A program made the translations under genes and the position numbers. Source: Daucus carota subsp. sativus (taxonomy: Eukaryota; Streptophyta; Magnoliopsida; Apiales; Apiaceae). From it: a stretch of 64,000 nucleotides of DNA. The stretch covers positions 33,503,606 through 33,567,605 of the forward strand of contig NC_030387.2 of assembly GCF_001625215.2 (NCBI RefSeq), given 5' to 3'. Below the pieces are notes generated by a model that saw nothing but the letters and a program-made list of their open reading frames with translations, searched no databases and was not told the origin of the DNA. Shown one piece after another: positions 50,820-62,600 of this stretch. Position 1 is the stretch's first letter, and each line of letters starts with the position of its first letter.

Positions 50820-51714
50820 TAAAGATATATATAACTCTCTCTAAATATGAATATATTTATGCATATAATATAATATATATATACACTTAATTATATAATT
50901 GCTTATGTAAAATATAAGTGCATATATTATATATATATATATTTATTTAAATATATATACATATAAATATACATATACATATGTTTAAAAAAAACATATA
51001 TACATATATATTATATATATTATATTTAATTAAATATACATATATACATATATATAAATATATTTGTACATATACAAATATATAAGTGCACACATATAAA
51101 AGATAGGTCACTTCCTGATATGGCTTTTTGTGGAAGCTTGATATATGGCATTTGAGTAGTAAGCTTTGGCATAGCTTGCAGAGGCAGAGCATTTGGCTTG
51201 GCTTGACTTTGGAACAAATGACTTGATAACTTGATCAATTTCTTCGATTGATAAATACTTTGCAAAGCTCCGTACGTGCTGACGCTTAGTGCACTGGTCT
51301 GGTTCACAAGCGACTAACACTAAAGTCACACATTGTACCTTCTTTGTCAGCAAACATTGATCAGTCGGTTCCGGGTTAGTTTATGCTTCAGTTGTTGATT
51401 ATAAATAACCAACCAAGATATATATAAATATCTTGCTTCAGGGGTTGCACTGAAATCTTCCGAGTACTTGGACAACATCTTCATTGCTTCCACAATCTTG
51501 AATACTTCAATCTTTATTCTTCACTGAGGCATGATCATATTAATGAACTTCTTCCAGTGAACTTATTCCTTCAAGACTGTAGATGGCTTCTTCAACCTTT
51601 GTCTTCGTATCTTCCGATTCCGGTGTAGGCGTAGTGTTATTTACTTGTCCTGTTCTATTGTTGAGTTATCATCCCTATGTAACAGATAGGGTTGTCTTTA
51701 CATTTAGACTTACA
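49181..51714 (-). repeat. 3' LTR of the older Sirevirus-like element
   Basis: Bounded by TGTTAGG (49181) and the base after the polypurine tract (51714), about 2.53 kb. Contains an array of TTGCGCC/GGCGC words (49694-50257) and an AT-rich low-complexity block (about 50400-51100) that explains the extra length. Shares catattaatgaacttcttcc with the younger LTR near the promoter-proximal end (minus orientation). Confidence 0.8.
50400..51100. repeat. AT-rich low-complexity block inside the LTR
   Basis: Irregular TATATA/AATATATA sequence with two imperfect long units (about 50455-50600 and 50665-50810 share atatatttaaatatattctc). Spurious Tyr/Ile-rich ORFs arise here. Confidence 0.8.
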
Positions 51715-52973
51715 ATCTCCCCCTATTTGTTTGTTAATCATAACAAGCAAATCCTCTGGAGGATAACTCAACTAACACTAGAAAAAGTAAAGTCCTGGAC
51801 TAGTAAATAATGCTACAAAGTTTCTGGATCATATAATACATTTCCAGATTTCATGAATAGAAATAACAGATGTGCATATCACCTTTATTTCTCTGGTTCT
51901 TGCTTACCTGCCAGATAATCCTCATAGTCTGTCTTGAAGAGAATTCAAAACATTCCATTATGCAAAGAACAATCAGCAGCTTCATTGAATTCTTCAGTGG
52001 TAATGAATGAGTTCATGTCTACCACTTACTGAAGAATAATTGTATCACCTTATACTTCTCCTCCCGTTACCTTGATCAGGTTCCCCTTAGTGATAAGTAG
52101 TTGTCTCCCCTTAGATGAAAGATCAATCCTCCTCCTTAGTTGAAAGATAAATCTCCCCTCAGTAGTACACCACTAAAGAGTAGTTTACTCCCCCTTAGTT
52201 GTAGACAATAGAAGAACGCTAACTTACTTTTTCTTTCCCCTTTCATATATTCTCCCCCTAAATATATTCTCCCCCTTAGTTGTGGAATCCTCCGAGGATA
52301 TGTGGTATCAAATAGGTCAAGGAACGTGTACAATACTTCCTGTACCAAAAGATAATCTCCCCATAGAGAACTAAACAACACTAAAGCTGGGGTCGAAGAA
52401 AGAGTTCAGAAGAAGGGTTTACTTTGATTGGGTTGGTCCCTATGCTGAAAGAATAGGTTCCAAACGGAAAAGTAAGAAATAAAAACTGACATTCCAGTAA
52501 CAACATCCACTTTGTCTTTAGGTATAAATTTGGTAATTAGTAGGTGTCTCACTAAAATGTTCTGCAGGTGTATCACTCGACACTCAAATTTCTCTCGGTT
52601 TTTGGGTAAGGGTGTCACTCACAAGTTCTGTAAGTGTATCCCTCCACACAAATACTGAGCTTCCAAAATGTTGAGTACCTGCAAGAAAATCACCTTAGCC
52701 ACCCTTAAAGGGGGTCACCGGTGGTGCAATGGGAGTTCGTAATTCCCAGTCCCTGTAGACTCATCAAATAAATCTGAATCATGGTCCACAAGTTGCCAAC
52801 CACTAAGTGGCTTATCCAATTAAGGATCCAGAGTTGTTTTCTCTGGGAGGTTAGACAAAGGCTTACTTATGGCAAAGGCCTAAGTCCTCCTCAATGTCAG
52901 TGAAGACACTTGATTCAAGTGAATCATCAACCATAAGTTCACACCGTGAAATGGAATGAACCATGTTAGGTCC
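51715..52973 (-). other. Internal 3' region with repeated polypurine tracts
   Basis: On the minus strand the polypurine tract AAATAGGGGGAGATTG adjoins the LTR. About nine further related tracts (CTAAGGGGGAG or variants; plus-strand ctccccttag, ctcccccttagttg) occur between 52081 and 52360. No long ORF is present. Multiple polypurine tracts upstream of the 3' LTR are a known Sirevirus trait. Confidence 0.7.
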
Positions 52974-54528
52974 TGAAACGATTGTAGAAGGGGGGGGTTG
53001 AATACAATCGTCACTAAAAATCGCGGCGGAATAATCTGATTTGAATTAAACTTGTTAATCAGATTTTAATTAATTAATATAACAATGTTTTAAGTCGTTA
53101 TATAATTAATAAGGTTCGTTTTAATGTCCACTAAAGTTCGTAGAATAAATTCGACAGGATGTATTCTAACTTAGTGATTAAAACAATCGAGTGATCAAAG
53201 CACAGAAAACTGTGGATATAACAATTGCAAGTTACAAACAACTTGAAAGCTTTTACAATGCAATGAACACTTGGAAATGAAGAAGTGAAGCCATATTTAT
53301 AGGCAAGCACATTGAACTAGGTATGACATTGAAAGGAATGACTTTTAAGCTTAGGAATGACATTACAAAGGAAGACATGACATTGTTACACAAAGCCATG
53401 CCCTAAAACAAGAAAGGAATGACTTAACTAAGCAATGTCATACTGCATAGGCACGGTATGACATTTTAAACTTGGTCATTAAGTCATTCGGTATGACTTA
53501 CACCTCCAAAGCCATGTAGAACACTTCGGTATGACTTATTTAAGTCATAATCATGCAAGTCATACACACAACTGCCAAAGCCTGAATGGATGACACGGTA
53601 TGACTTAATTAAGTCATACCAGTGACTTGTCTGAACACAGCACACGGTATGACATTCCATGTCATGCCAGGTTATGTCTGTTGAGAGCAAACGGTATGAC
53701 TTATCAAGATAAAGTCATACCGAATGATCTACTCACACAAACAGCCACGGTATGGCTTTTTCAGACAAATCAGAGGAAGCCTTGTAGCAGAGCACGGTAT
53801 GACATTCTTTTATAATGTCATACCGAGCTATTTGATGTATTAAAACAGTTTTAATAATTAAACAAATATTAGATAATTACCCACTTAATTATATTAATTA
53901 TATAAATTCATAAATTAAATTAATTCGAAGATGAATCAATTTAATAAATAAATTATACAACTAATTTAATTATTTTGATTAGTGAGATAATTAAATAAAT
54001 ACTTATAAAATGTATATCTTCATCAGCAGAGACTTCAGGCTTGATTAAACTTTGTAGGTCTTTGTCTTGATTGAACTGCCACTTGTAGTTGATGCAGAAT
54101 ACTTAATTGAAGTAGCTGACACACAAATGTACTGTCTGGTTCATCTGTATCTAGCTGAATTAAATATTCTTTATCAAATAAACATTTGAGATGTGGCTTG
54201 TTCGTCGATTCTTTGTCTTCGTAGTTCTTCTTCATTGGTAACAATAGTATGGAATCTTCTGAATAAATAAAGTATTAAAACTTTATACCTTCTGGACTTC
54301 TGGACGTGCTACAAAAGATTATTTGTACACTGAGGCTTGAACATATTAATGAACTTCTTCCAGTGGTGTGCAGCATCATCCTGAAATTCTTCAGACATAT
54401 AATTTCAATAAATCACTTGACGTTCTTCGTACGGATTCCTTCAACAGTACTTGCTATTTACCTTGCTTTCTTATCAGAGTTGAGTTGGTACCTCTTTAAT
54501 TACAAATAGGCTGAACATATGCCTTTCA
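52974..54528 (-). repeat. 3' LTR of the younger Sirevirus-like element
   Basis: 1555 bp, starts TGAAAGGCATATG on the minus strand next to the polypurine tract and ends CCTAACA. Contains the GGTATGAC/GTCATACC hairpin array (53322-53830). Confidence 0.88.
53322..53830. repeat. Array of GGTATGAC...GTCATACC hairpins in the LTR
   Basis: At least eight GGTATGAC/GGTATGGC words, several followed within 8-25 bases by the inverse. Examples: a perfect 24-base palindrome at 53597-53620 (GGTATGACTTAA and its inverse), 53645-53668, 53692-53732 and 53794-53825. Spacing between units varies (about 40-60 bp) and the sequence between them is unrelated. Confidence 0.9.
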
Positions 54529-54529
54529 A

Positions 54530-54545
54530 TCTCCCCCTATTTGTT
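54530..54545 (-). promoter_or_regulatory. Polypurine tract (second-strand primer site)
   Basis: AAATAGGGGGAGATTG on the minus strand, directly before the LTR. The same sequence precedes the older LTR at 51716-51731. Confidence 0.85.
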
Positions 54546-54731
54546 TGTTAACATAACATGCAAATTATCGAGAGGATAACTCAACTAACTGATAAGACAA
54601 AGGATTGAACATGAATTGTAAATAGCAAAAAGTTTCTGGTATTTCATTAAACATTGACCAGAATTCAAAAGATTACATTAGATTACAAAAGGATGTTCTT
54701 ACTGAACATATATTACAAATCCCTAATGAAT

Positions 54732-57700
54732 CTAAAGATCAACTTCTCCTTCTTCGATATTAGAAGTGTGAAGGATAGGAGTTGATGGTTCTTCCCTGGT
54801 TGGCACTTCAGATGTAGTGGATTCACCACGCTTCATTCGTTCCTTTGCCAGAGCCAGTTGATGTAGTACTTCCAAATCCACAGGGTCTTCTCGGAAGTCT
54901 GATGGCTGAGATTTTGTAACATGTTTCATCTTTCGAAAGTACTGACCAACATTCTTTCGAGTGCAGTAAGCAAGAATCACATCATCAGCATCAGACTTAG
55001 CTTTAGAAGCGAAGCCCTTGGTTCTTAACAGAGTGGAGGTAAGAGCAAGTTGCTTAGCGGGATACTTTGACAAGGCTTCTTCGTTGAGATAGACAGTGCT
55101 GAAGATCTCCTTGTGAATGAACTTAACACAATAAGGATTCCTGACAACCTGAGGACTGTGGAATACAGCTTGTTCCAGCAGTTTGTCACGAAGAAGTTCA
55201 TTCAGGTTGGAGCTGCGCTTTACCTTATTCCGAAGCACCCAGAGCTCAGATACAGAGAGTGATTTCAGAGATTCGACAGATAGTCTGAAAGAACCATTCC
55301 TCTGTGTATAGACAATTAGCTCCCATTGCTCTAGCAGGTTGTTGACTCCCACAGTCACATAATTCAATTCCAAAGCAAAGGCATGCATAAAGACATCCTC
55401 ATCAGAGTTTACCTCTCTAAGATCATAGATCAGAGATAAGAACTTGTTGTCATCGAAAGGCTCTCTTTGAGGTCCATTAAAAATTCTTCTTGCTATGTCC
55501 CAGCTTTTTCCTTCTTTCCTCCTTATATCAAGATTCTTCTGCTTGATTGCAGCATCATAGATTTTCTGTTTCTCGATCTTGATTTGTTCTTCTGTGATCA
55601 ACTTGTCCTCTAGAAGTTTTTGGAAATCACGAAGCTTACGCTTTCTAGCTTCATTTTCAGCTTTGAACTTCCGGACATTCTCCTCATGTTCTAGGTCAAC
55701 AGGTTCTTCTTCCTGAAACAAATAACCCTCATCAAATTTACCTTCTTCTTCTTCTGCTTGACGATATGTAGCATCGAAGATGTCATCATCATCCATATCC
55801 GGTGGATAGTCATCATAACTATCAGAATTGAAAACATTGTCGGACTGATGTAACTGTTCTTTGCCTTTAGACTTATGAGTTTCTTTGTCAGGGGCAGATC
55901 CAGAAGTGGTATTTCCCTTGTTGCTTTGATTTGAGCTATTGCCTCTATCATCTCTGTCACCTTTGTCTCTATTCTCCCCCTTAGTTGAGGGATCCTCTCC
56001 AGAGGGTTGATCATCAGACTTGTTGGAGTTTCTGAGGAGTTGATCTAACTTGCTGTCGATGGTCTCAAATTTGGACATGTAAAGTTCATGATTAGACCTC
56101 ATTTCAACAGCCAAGTCATGGATTTCTTCTTTAAGCTCATCCCTATACGAACTGGATGGCCTCTCCTCAGTTTTCTGTTGTAGGGTCACCAACTGTGCAC
56201 CCTTGAGCTTTTCATTCTCAGCAATCATTCTGGCTAATTCAGCTCTTAACTTAGCCATTTGTTCCTCAAACAGAGCCGGGTCAGTGTGTGCACTCACCTC
56301 ACGTACACTCAAAGCTGTTTCACTAGCCTCACGTGCATGTGTATCGCTCGGTGTTTGCCTTACATCACTCTGTTCATTCACTCTTCCCGCTGTACCTGTA
56401 TATACTACCAATGTCCCCTGAGATGGGTTCAAAGGTAGTGGAGGAACAAATTGTCCTCCGGAAGCCTGTGAGGGCAGATTAACTTGCACGCTGCCAAGTT
56501 CCGCCTGATCAGAAAAGAAAGGGAGATCAGCAAAGTTTTCATAAATAAGACATTGATTTTGAAAATCTGTGCACTCAGTAAACATAGTAACCTGTGTATC
56601 TGTTTGGGTTGGCACTAGCGTGAGTGCTAGCGCAGTGCTTGACTCTGTACAAGTTACCGCGGCCGGACGGTCAATTTCAATGGCCACATCCTGTAGAGAG
56701 AATGGGTCCAGAGACTGCTTATCTGCCATATCAAAATCTGAGCCTTGTTGGGAAGGTACAGATGAGGCTACAGGTGTCTCCAAGGTTTCCACCCGTTGCT
56801 TCTTTGAGGGAGACAGAGCTGTGGGTTTATTCATCAAACTACTCGAACTCCGTTTCCTCGCAACTTTACGAACAGGTTGCATTGAAGTGTTGGTTGATGT
56901 GTTTGGAGAAACGAATATTTGTTGAAGAGAATCTTCAGCTAGGTTATGAACCTGTGTGTTTTCAGGTTCATTGCTGGTAGGCTGGAAAACAAAATCCATG
57001 TCACAAACAAGATCACAACGATAATCTGACGTATCAACATTAAAATTAGATGATAAGTTAGAAAGTACCTGAGCTACCTGTAGGTCCTGACGGAAGGACT
57101 GCAGCTCTGGGTTGATAGGAGAGTCAGAGGGTAGGGGTTGTGAGGTAGATTGTGTTTGTGGGATGATTTGGGATTGTGTTTGGTGTGGGAGAGGTTCAGA
57201 TGAAGATGGTTGATGCTCGAAGAGATCATAATCCAAAGTTTGATCTTCAAATGAAGGGTTAGATTGTTCTGTTTGAAGGATGGGGGAGTGATATGATGAT
57301 TGGTTGGATGAGTGGTGTGAAGATTGTGCTTCTTGAGATTGTTGAGGTGAATGCTGCTGTTGTTGTTGTTGTAGAAGTTGTTGTTGATGGTGTTGTGTAG
57401 GTTGTTGAGTCTGCAGGGGTTGAGGTTCTTGAAGCTGTTGCTGCTGCTGCTGTTGTTGTTGAGGTTGAGGTGGATGAGCCACTGGCATTTGATATGGTTG
57501 AAGAGGAGCATTGAACATTTGGAGCAAGTGAGGAGTGGTGATTAGTGGAACATTAGCAAATTTATTCTTGTTATCCAACTGAGTCATAAGTTTGGTGCAG
57601 GCACGAGGAACTTGTGCCACAGGAGAGTTGGAGTAGAGTTCCTTCTCAGCGTCAGTCATCTTGTCATTCAGAAACAACATGATGAAGCGAGGATAAAAGC

Positions 57701-58310
57701 ATGCAACCTTCGCGTTCTGTTCAACAGATCTGTTCCTTAGGGGCCCTAACTTGGAAAGAATGGCTTGAAGAATAAGCTTTCCAAAGTTAATCCGACGATT
57801 ATAAACAATGCTGAACCCAATCTTCTGAAGCAGCGAGGTTATTACATTAAAGTTCTTGCGAGTGGTAGGAGCAAACACTTTAGCCAAAGTGTCGAAGAAA
57901 AGATCCCACTCAGGCTTCAGATTGCCTTTCAACATTCTAGGCAAATTGATTTCTCCCTGATATAAGATTGTCTCGAAGAAATTGGAGAGTTCAGCTTCGG
58001 TAGGGAGTTCAACAAAATTATCCCTGGGAAACCCCAAAATCCTATTAACATCATCAGTGCTGACAGTAATCGTACGTCCTCTGTGTACATCTCCAGAAAT
58101 CCGATGATTATCCAACAAAGTAGTGTTCAGGGCTGTCGTGTAGAAGTCCTGAATAGGCTGTATCTGGAGATCTGCATGAGCTGTAATAGCAGTGCTGACG
58201 AGCGACTGGCTATTCAGAAATCGGACCCACGGTCTAAAACGAGCCAAACTGGCCTCGGGGTCGAAAAATCCATTTAAATTAGTCTCCTCGATAACAAAAC
58301 GACCGGCCAT
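54732..58310 (-). CDS. Envelope-like ORF of the Sirevirus-like element
   Basis: Uninterrupted 1192-codon ORF downstream of pol, the position of the env-like gene in Sireviruses; its function is unproven. Residues 1-270 form a globular domain (FRPWVRFLNSQSL, GRTITVSTDDVNRILGFP, LPRMLKGNLKPEWDLFF) of the type often annotated as a putative plant transposon protein. Residues about 275-350 are Gln-rich, followed by a long Ser/Thr/Gln-rich low-complexity stretch. A coiled coil is likely at about 695-730 (LRAELARMIAENEKLKG) and again at 870-930 (ENEARKRKLRDFQKLLEDKL). An acidic segment (DDYPPDMDDDD) lies between. I see no clear signal peptide or membrane segment, so a true envelope role is doubtful. 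Confidence 0.85.
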   Translation of the reverse strand: MAGRFVIEETNLNGFFDPEASLARFRPWVRFLNSQSLVSTAITAHADLQIQPIQDFYTTALNTTLLDNHRISGDVHRGRTITVSTDDVNRILGFPRDNFVELPTEAELSNFFETILYQGEINLPRMLKGNLKPEWDLFFDTLAKVFAPTTRKNFNVITSLLQKIGFSIVYNRRINFGKLILQAILSKLGPLRNRSVEQNAKVACFYPRFIMLFLNDKMTDAEKELYSNSPVAQVPRACTKLMTQLDNKNKFANVPLITTPHLLQMFNAPLQPYQMPVAHPPQPQQQQQQQQQLQEPQPLQTQQPTQHHQQQLLQQQQQQHSPQQSQEAQSSHHSSNQSSYHSPILQTEQSNPSFEDQTLDYDLFEHQPSSSEPLPHQTQSQIIPQTQSTSQPLPSDSPINPELQSFRQDLQVAQVLSNLSSNFNVDTSDYRCDLVCDMDFVFQPTSNEPENTQVHNLAEDSLQQIFVSPNTSTNTSMQPVRKVARKRSSSSLMNKPTALSPSKKQRVETLETPVASSVPSQQGSDFDMADKQSLDPFSLQDVAIEIDRPAAVTCTESSTALALTLVPTQTDTQVTMFTECTDFQNQCLIYENFADLPFFSDQAELGSVQVNLPSQASGGQFVPPLPLNPSQGTLVVYTGTAGRVNEQSDVRQTPSDTHAREASETALSVREVSAHTDPALFEEQMAKLRAELARMIAENEKLKGAQLVTLQQKTEERPSSSYRDELKEEIHDLAVEMRSNHELYMSKFETIDSKLDQLLRNSNKSDDQPSGEDPSTKGENRDKGDRDDRGNSSNQSNKGNTTSGSAPDKETHKSKGKEQLHQSDNVFNSDSYDDYPPDMDDDDIFDATYRQAEEEEGKFDEGYLFQEEEPVDLEHEENVRKFKAENEARKRKLRDFQKLLEDKLITEEQIKIEKQKIYDAAIKQKNLDIRRKEGKSWDIARRIFNGPQREPFDDNKFLSLIYDLREVNSDEDVFMHAFALELNYVTVGVNNLLEQWELIVYTQRNGSFRLSVESLKSLSVSELWVLRNKVKRSSNLNELLRDKLLEQAVFHSPQVVRNPYCVKFIHKEIFSTVYLNEEALSKYPAKQLALTSTLLRTKGFASKAKSDADDVILAYCTRKNVGQYFRKMKHVTKSQPSDFREDPVDLEVLHQLALAKERMKRGESTTSEVPTREEPSTPILHTSNIEEGEVDL

Positions 58311-59609
58311 TTTTAAAATTACAAATTGAATTAAGTGAGAATTTTTTCAAATAAAACAATAATTTTCAAATTTCTCACAAATTTCAATTAATAATTAAAT
58401 ATCAATTAATTAAATTAATTAATAATTCGAATTAAAGGGTTAAATTCGAATTAAAACTTAATTTAATTTAAAATGGCTAAGTAAGGTCCCCAAACAAAGT
58501 CTTAAGCTCCACTTAGTACAAAAATCCCCAAATTAAGCTATGGAAACCCTAAATTCGAATTCCAAGAAAAGGGGTTTCAAAATCAGTGCACCCAATCCAC
58601 TACAACTTGATCAGTATTGATAATCCACGGCCAAATAGTTACAAACCCGGTCACAAATCGTTAAGAATCGGTCAGAAACGCCTTGACTCGGTCGAACTCG
58701 GTTCGAAACTCAGCGAAAAATGGGCAGCGATTCGACTTGTTTCCTTGATTAATCAGTAACCAGCAAGCTCTTTAGGCTTGAAATAAGTAACCAGCAAGTT
58801 ATTTGAAGCAAAAACTTGAAAAACTCGAAGCTTGGAACAATGTCGTGTGTATATGCGTGTAACAGGTGTGAAGAAGATGAAGTTAGAGTAAGGTATGACT
58901 TACATGAGTTAAGTCATATGGGTTTTGTAAAGTCGGTATGACTTTCTAAGGTAATGTCATACCGAGTTTCCTAGAATGCCATTCTGGGATGTTCGGTATG
59001 GCATTTCCGAAAAGTCATACCGCATAACCACATAAGGCCGAATGTTAATTCGGTATGACATATTCAAAATGTCATACCGTTTGAGAGGTGTATGCAGTAA
59101 GCCAGCCGGTATGACATTATCTAAAAATGTCATACCGAGCTACAAAACAGATTATATATATATAAAAACGAAATACAAAATATGATTTTTGATTATTTTT
59201 GAAACAATAAAACCTTTTGCACATTAATCAAAAATCTAATACACATAATATATAAAATATTACACATATATTTTGTAAAATTCAACTTTAATTAAATATA
59301 AATACTTATGAATTTAACTTTAATTCAGTAAAATGAATTAACTTAAAAACAAATATTTATGCTTAATTAATTTTGAAAAATACAAAATAAATACATATAA
59401 TTATCTAAATGCATGGAGAATATTACAGGGGAGAATGCAGCACTTAGAAAATTATAGAGACAGATATGAACATGCATAATTACACATAAAATTATCAGAT
59501 AATTTACAAACAATTATATAAAATCTAATAAAATAGATATAATTACACAGAAAATTCACAAAAATATATAATAATATGTAAAATACATATAAAATACATA
59601 CAAAGAGAA
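58311..59609. other. pol-env spacer of the Sirevirus-like element, with hairpin array
   Basis: 1.3 kb without ORF. Bases 58890-59137 contain five hairpins of the same GGTATGAC...GTCATACC type as in the LTR (58891-58920, 58933-58963, 58993-59022, 59051-59080, 59106-59137). Bases 59150-59600 are AT-rich. Confidence 0.85.
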
Positions 59610-62600
59610 TCATGGCATATTTAACATCCCTAGCTCACAAACCAACTTAGAGAAAGTGGATTCATCAAGTGGTTTCGTGAAGATGTCTGCAATCTGATCA
59701 GCTGTGGGTACGAAATGTAACACCACAGTACCATTCATGACATGTTCTCGAATGAAATGATACCTGATATCTATGTGCTTGGTCCTGGAGTGTTGCACTG
59801 GATTGTTTGAAATGGCTATGGCACTGGTGTTGTCACAAAATATTGGAATTTTGTCGACAGAAATACCATAATCATTTAATTGGTTTCTGATCCAGAGAAT
59901 CTGAGCACAGCAACTGCCAGCAGCTATGTACTCAGCTTCAGCAGTAGAAGTAGACACTGAGTGTTGCTTCTTGCTGTACCAGGAAACCAATCGACGTCCT
60001 AGAAATTGACAACTTCCAGACGTACTCTTTCTGTCAATCCTGCAACCTGCATAATCAGAATCTGTATAGCCGGTTAAGTCAAAACCAGTATTCTTAGGGT
60101 ACCAAATACCTAAACCAGGTGTACCCTTAAGATATCTAAAGATTCTTTTGACGGCTATAAGATGTGATTCCTTAGGATCAGCTTGAAACCTAGCACATAA
60201 ACATGTTGCAAACATGATATCTGGTCTGCTTGCAGTAAGATAAAGTAAGGAGCCAATCATACCTCGATAGCTTGTGATATCAACTTTCTTACCAGATTTA
60301 TCCTGGTCAAGCTTTGTGGCAGTGGCCATGGGTGTCTTTGCCGGAGAAGAGTCTTCTAGATTGTACTTTCTTAGAAGATCTCTGACATACTTTGATTGGC
60401 AAATGAATATTCCATCTTCCTTTTGGCTTACTTGAAGACCAAGGAAGTAAGACAGTTCACCCATCATACTCATCTCATAGTTACTCTGCATTAACTTAGC
60501 AAATCTCTTGCACAAGTTGTCGTTAGTAGAACCAAATATAATATCATCAACATATATTTGAACAAATATCATATCATTATCATGCAATTTGTAAAAGAGA
60601 GTTTTGTCTATGACACCTCTAGTAAATTTATTTTCAATCAAAAATTCAGAGAGGGTGTCATACCATGTCCTTGGTGATTGCTTAAGCCCATAGACAGCTT
60701 TGAATAGGAAGTACACAAAATCAGCAAATTCTGGATTTTCAAAGCCAGGGGGCTGTTCCAGATATACTTCTTCTTCCAGCTTTCCATTCAGAAATGCACT
60801 TTTCACATCCATTTGATAAACTCTGAAGTTGGAATGTGCAGCAAATGCAAGAAATATTCTGATGGCTTCAAGACGAGCAACTGGAGCATAGGTTTCATCG
60901 TAGTCAATTCCTTCTTCCTGAGAATAACCTTTTGCAACCAGTCTGGCTTTGTTTCTTACAACAATGCCATCACCATCTAACTTGTTACGGAAGACCCATC
61001 TAGCTCCAATGGTAGATTTTCCTTTTGGTCTTGGAACCAGGGCCCAGACTTCTTGTCTCTCAAATTGATTGAGTTCTTCTTGCATGGCAAGAACCCAATC
61101 AGGATCAGCAAGTGCTTCGTCTATTTTCTTTGGTTCTAATTGTGAAAGAAAACCAGAGAATAGACATTCATTTGTCGTAGCACTTCTAGTCCTTACACCA
61201 ACATCAGGATCACCAATAATTAGATCAAAGGGATGATCTCTGCTCCAAATCCTTTCCCTTGGAAGTTGTGTCCTTGATGATTCAGCAGTATCATCATTAG
61301 GCTGATGTGTATGACTAGTTGATCCACCAGCTCCCCCTGAGCTGTTGCCAGGTTGACTTGATGATCCATCACTAGCATTAGTGGAATCTCCAGCATTATT
61401 GCCATTTCCTCCACCATTGCCTGGATCATTATCATTGTTGTCATCACCTGTTGCAACCTCAGGTGGCACATCATCATCTGAATCAGAATCTGGATAGTTA
61501 TCAAACTTCAGAGATTCAGATGGATCAGCAGATTGTAAACTTGGTAGTTTAGTGTCATCAAATGTTACATTGACACTAACTTTCACTGACAGAGTATCAA
61601 TTACAAAAACTCTATAAGCATTATTTGTATAACCAACAAAAATTGCTTCAGATGCCTTTGGCTCAAACTTGTTCAAGTTCTCTTCACCATCCTTGAGAAC
61701 AAAACACTTGGCTCCAAAGACATGAAGATGTTTGACGTATGGTTTCTTGTCTTTATACAAATGAAATGGAGTTTTCATATGATCCTTGTTGATCAAAGTT
61801 CTATTCTGGGTATAGCAGGCAGTAGACACAGCTTCAGCCCAAAAGTACAGTGGAAGCTTTGATTCAGCAATCATAGTCCTTGCAGCTTCAATCAGTGTAC
61901 GATTCTTTCTCTCGACGACTCCATTCTGCTGTGGAGTCCTTGGTGCTGAATACTGCCTTCTAATTCCCTTTTCAGAGTAAAAGTTGATTAGAGTTTGATT
62001 CTTGAATTCAGTGCCATTATCTGACCTTACAGCTTTTACTGGCACACCCTTTTCTAATTCAACTGACTTTATATGATCAATCACTGTCAACGGGGTTTCA
62101 TCCTTAGAAACCAGAAAGTAAACCCAAGTAAATTTTGAGAAGTCATCCACAATAACTAAGGCATATCTTCCTCCATCAATGGATGCAACATTCACAGGGC
62201 CAAACAGATCCATATGCAACAAATGAAGTGGATCTGTAATGGTATTGATGGTTTTGCCTTTGTGAGATGCTCTCTTCGCTTTTCCTTTCTGACAAGCTTC
62301 ACAAAGATCATCAGATGAGAATTCCAGGGAAGGCAAACCTCTCACTAGATCTCTCTTGACTAGAGAGTTCATGGTTTTGAAGTTGAGGTGTGAGAGCTTC
62401 TTATGCCATAACCAACTATCTTCAGCAGACGCTTTGGCGTAGAAACAATGAACTTCGTTTCCTGGTCCTGAAGATAAATCAGCTACGAATATATTGCCTT
62501 TCCTTATGCCACATAGTGAAGGACGCTTATCCTTGATATGTTTAATGATACATATCTCCTTTTCAAAATGAACATAATATCCTTTGTCACAGAATTGACT

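Larger units (their letters stand above)
49181..52973 (-). mobile_element. Older Sirevirus-like Ty1/copia element, 3' LTR and 3' internal region
   Basis: The minus-strand element is inserted into the chromovirus at 49181. It consists of LTR 49181-51714 and about 1.26 kb of internal sequence, then is broken at 52974 by a younger relative. Its LTR terminus (TGTTAGGTCC...GTAGAAGGGGGGGTTG on the plus strand) and its polypurine tract are nearly the same as in the younger element, so they are subfamilies of one lineage. The remaining gag, pol and 5' LTR must lie beyond 64000 or be lost. Confidence 0.85.

Noticed and set aside
50536..51192. Tyr/Ile-rich ORFs in the LTR
   Set aside because: Low-complexity AT DNA inside the LTR; composition artefact.
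53322..53830. Short regularly spaced repeats reminiscent of a CRISPR array
   Set aside because: Eukaryotic LTR context, repeats only about 8 bases per arm, irregular spacing, no cas genes. They are hairpin motifs of a retrotransposon.
56203..56980. Plus-strand ORFs of 72-118 codons
   Set aside because: Antisense to the intact envelope-like ORF, no domain or splice support.
57074..57511. 145-codon minus-strand ORF rich in Asn, His and Leu
   Set aside because: Alternate frame of the Gln-rich repeat of the envelope-like ORF; CAA repeats read as Asn/Leu in other frames.
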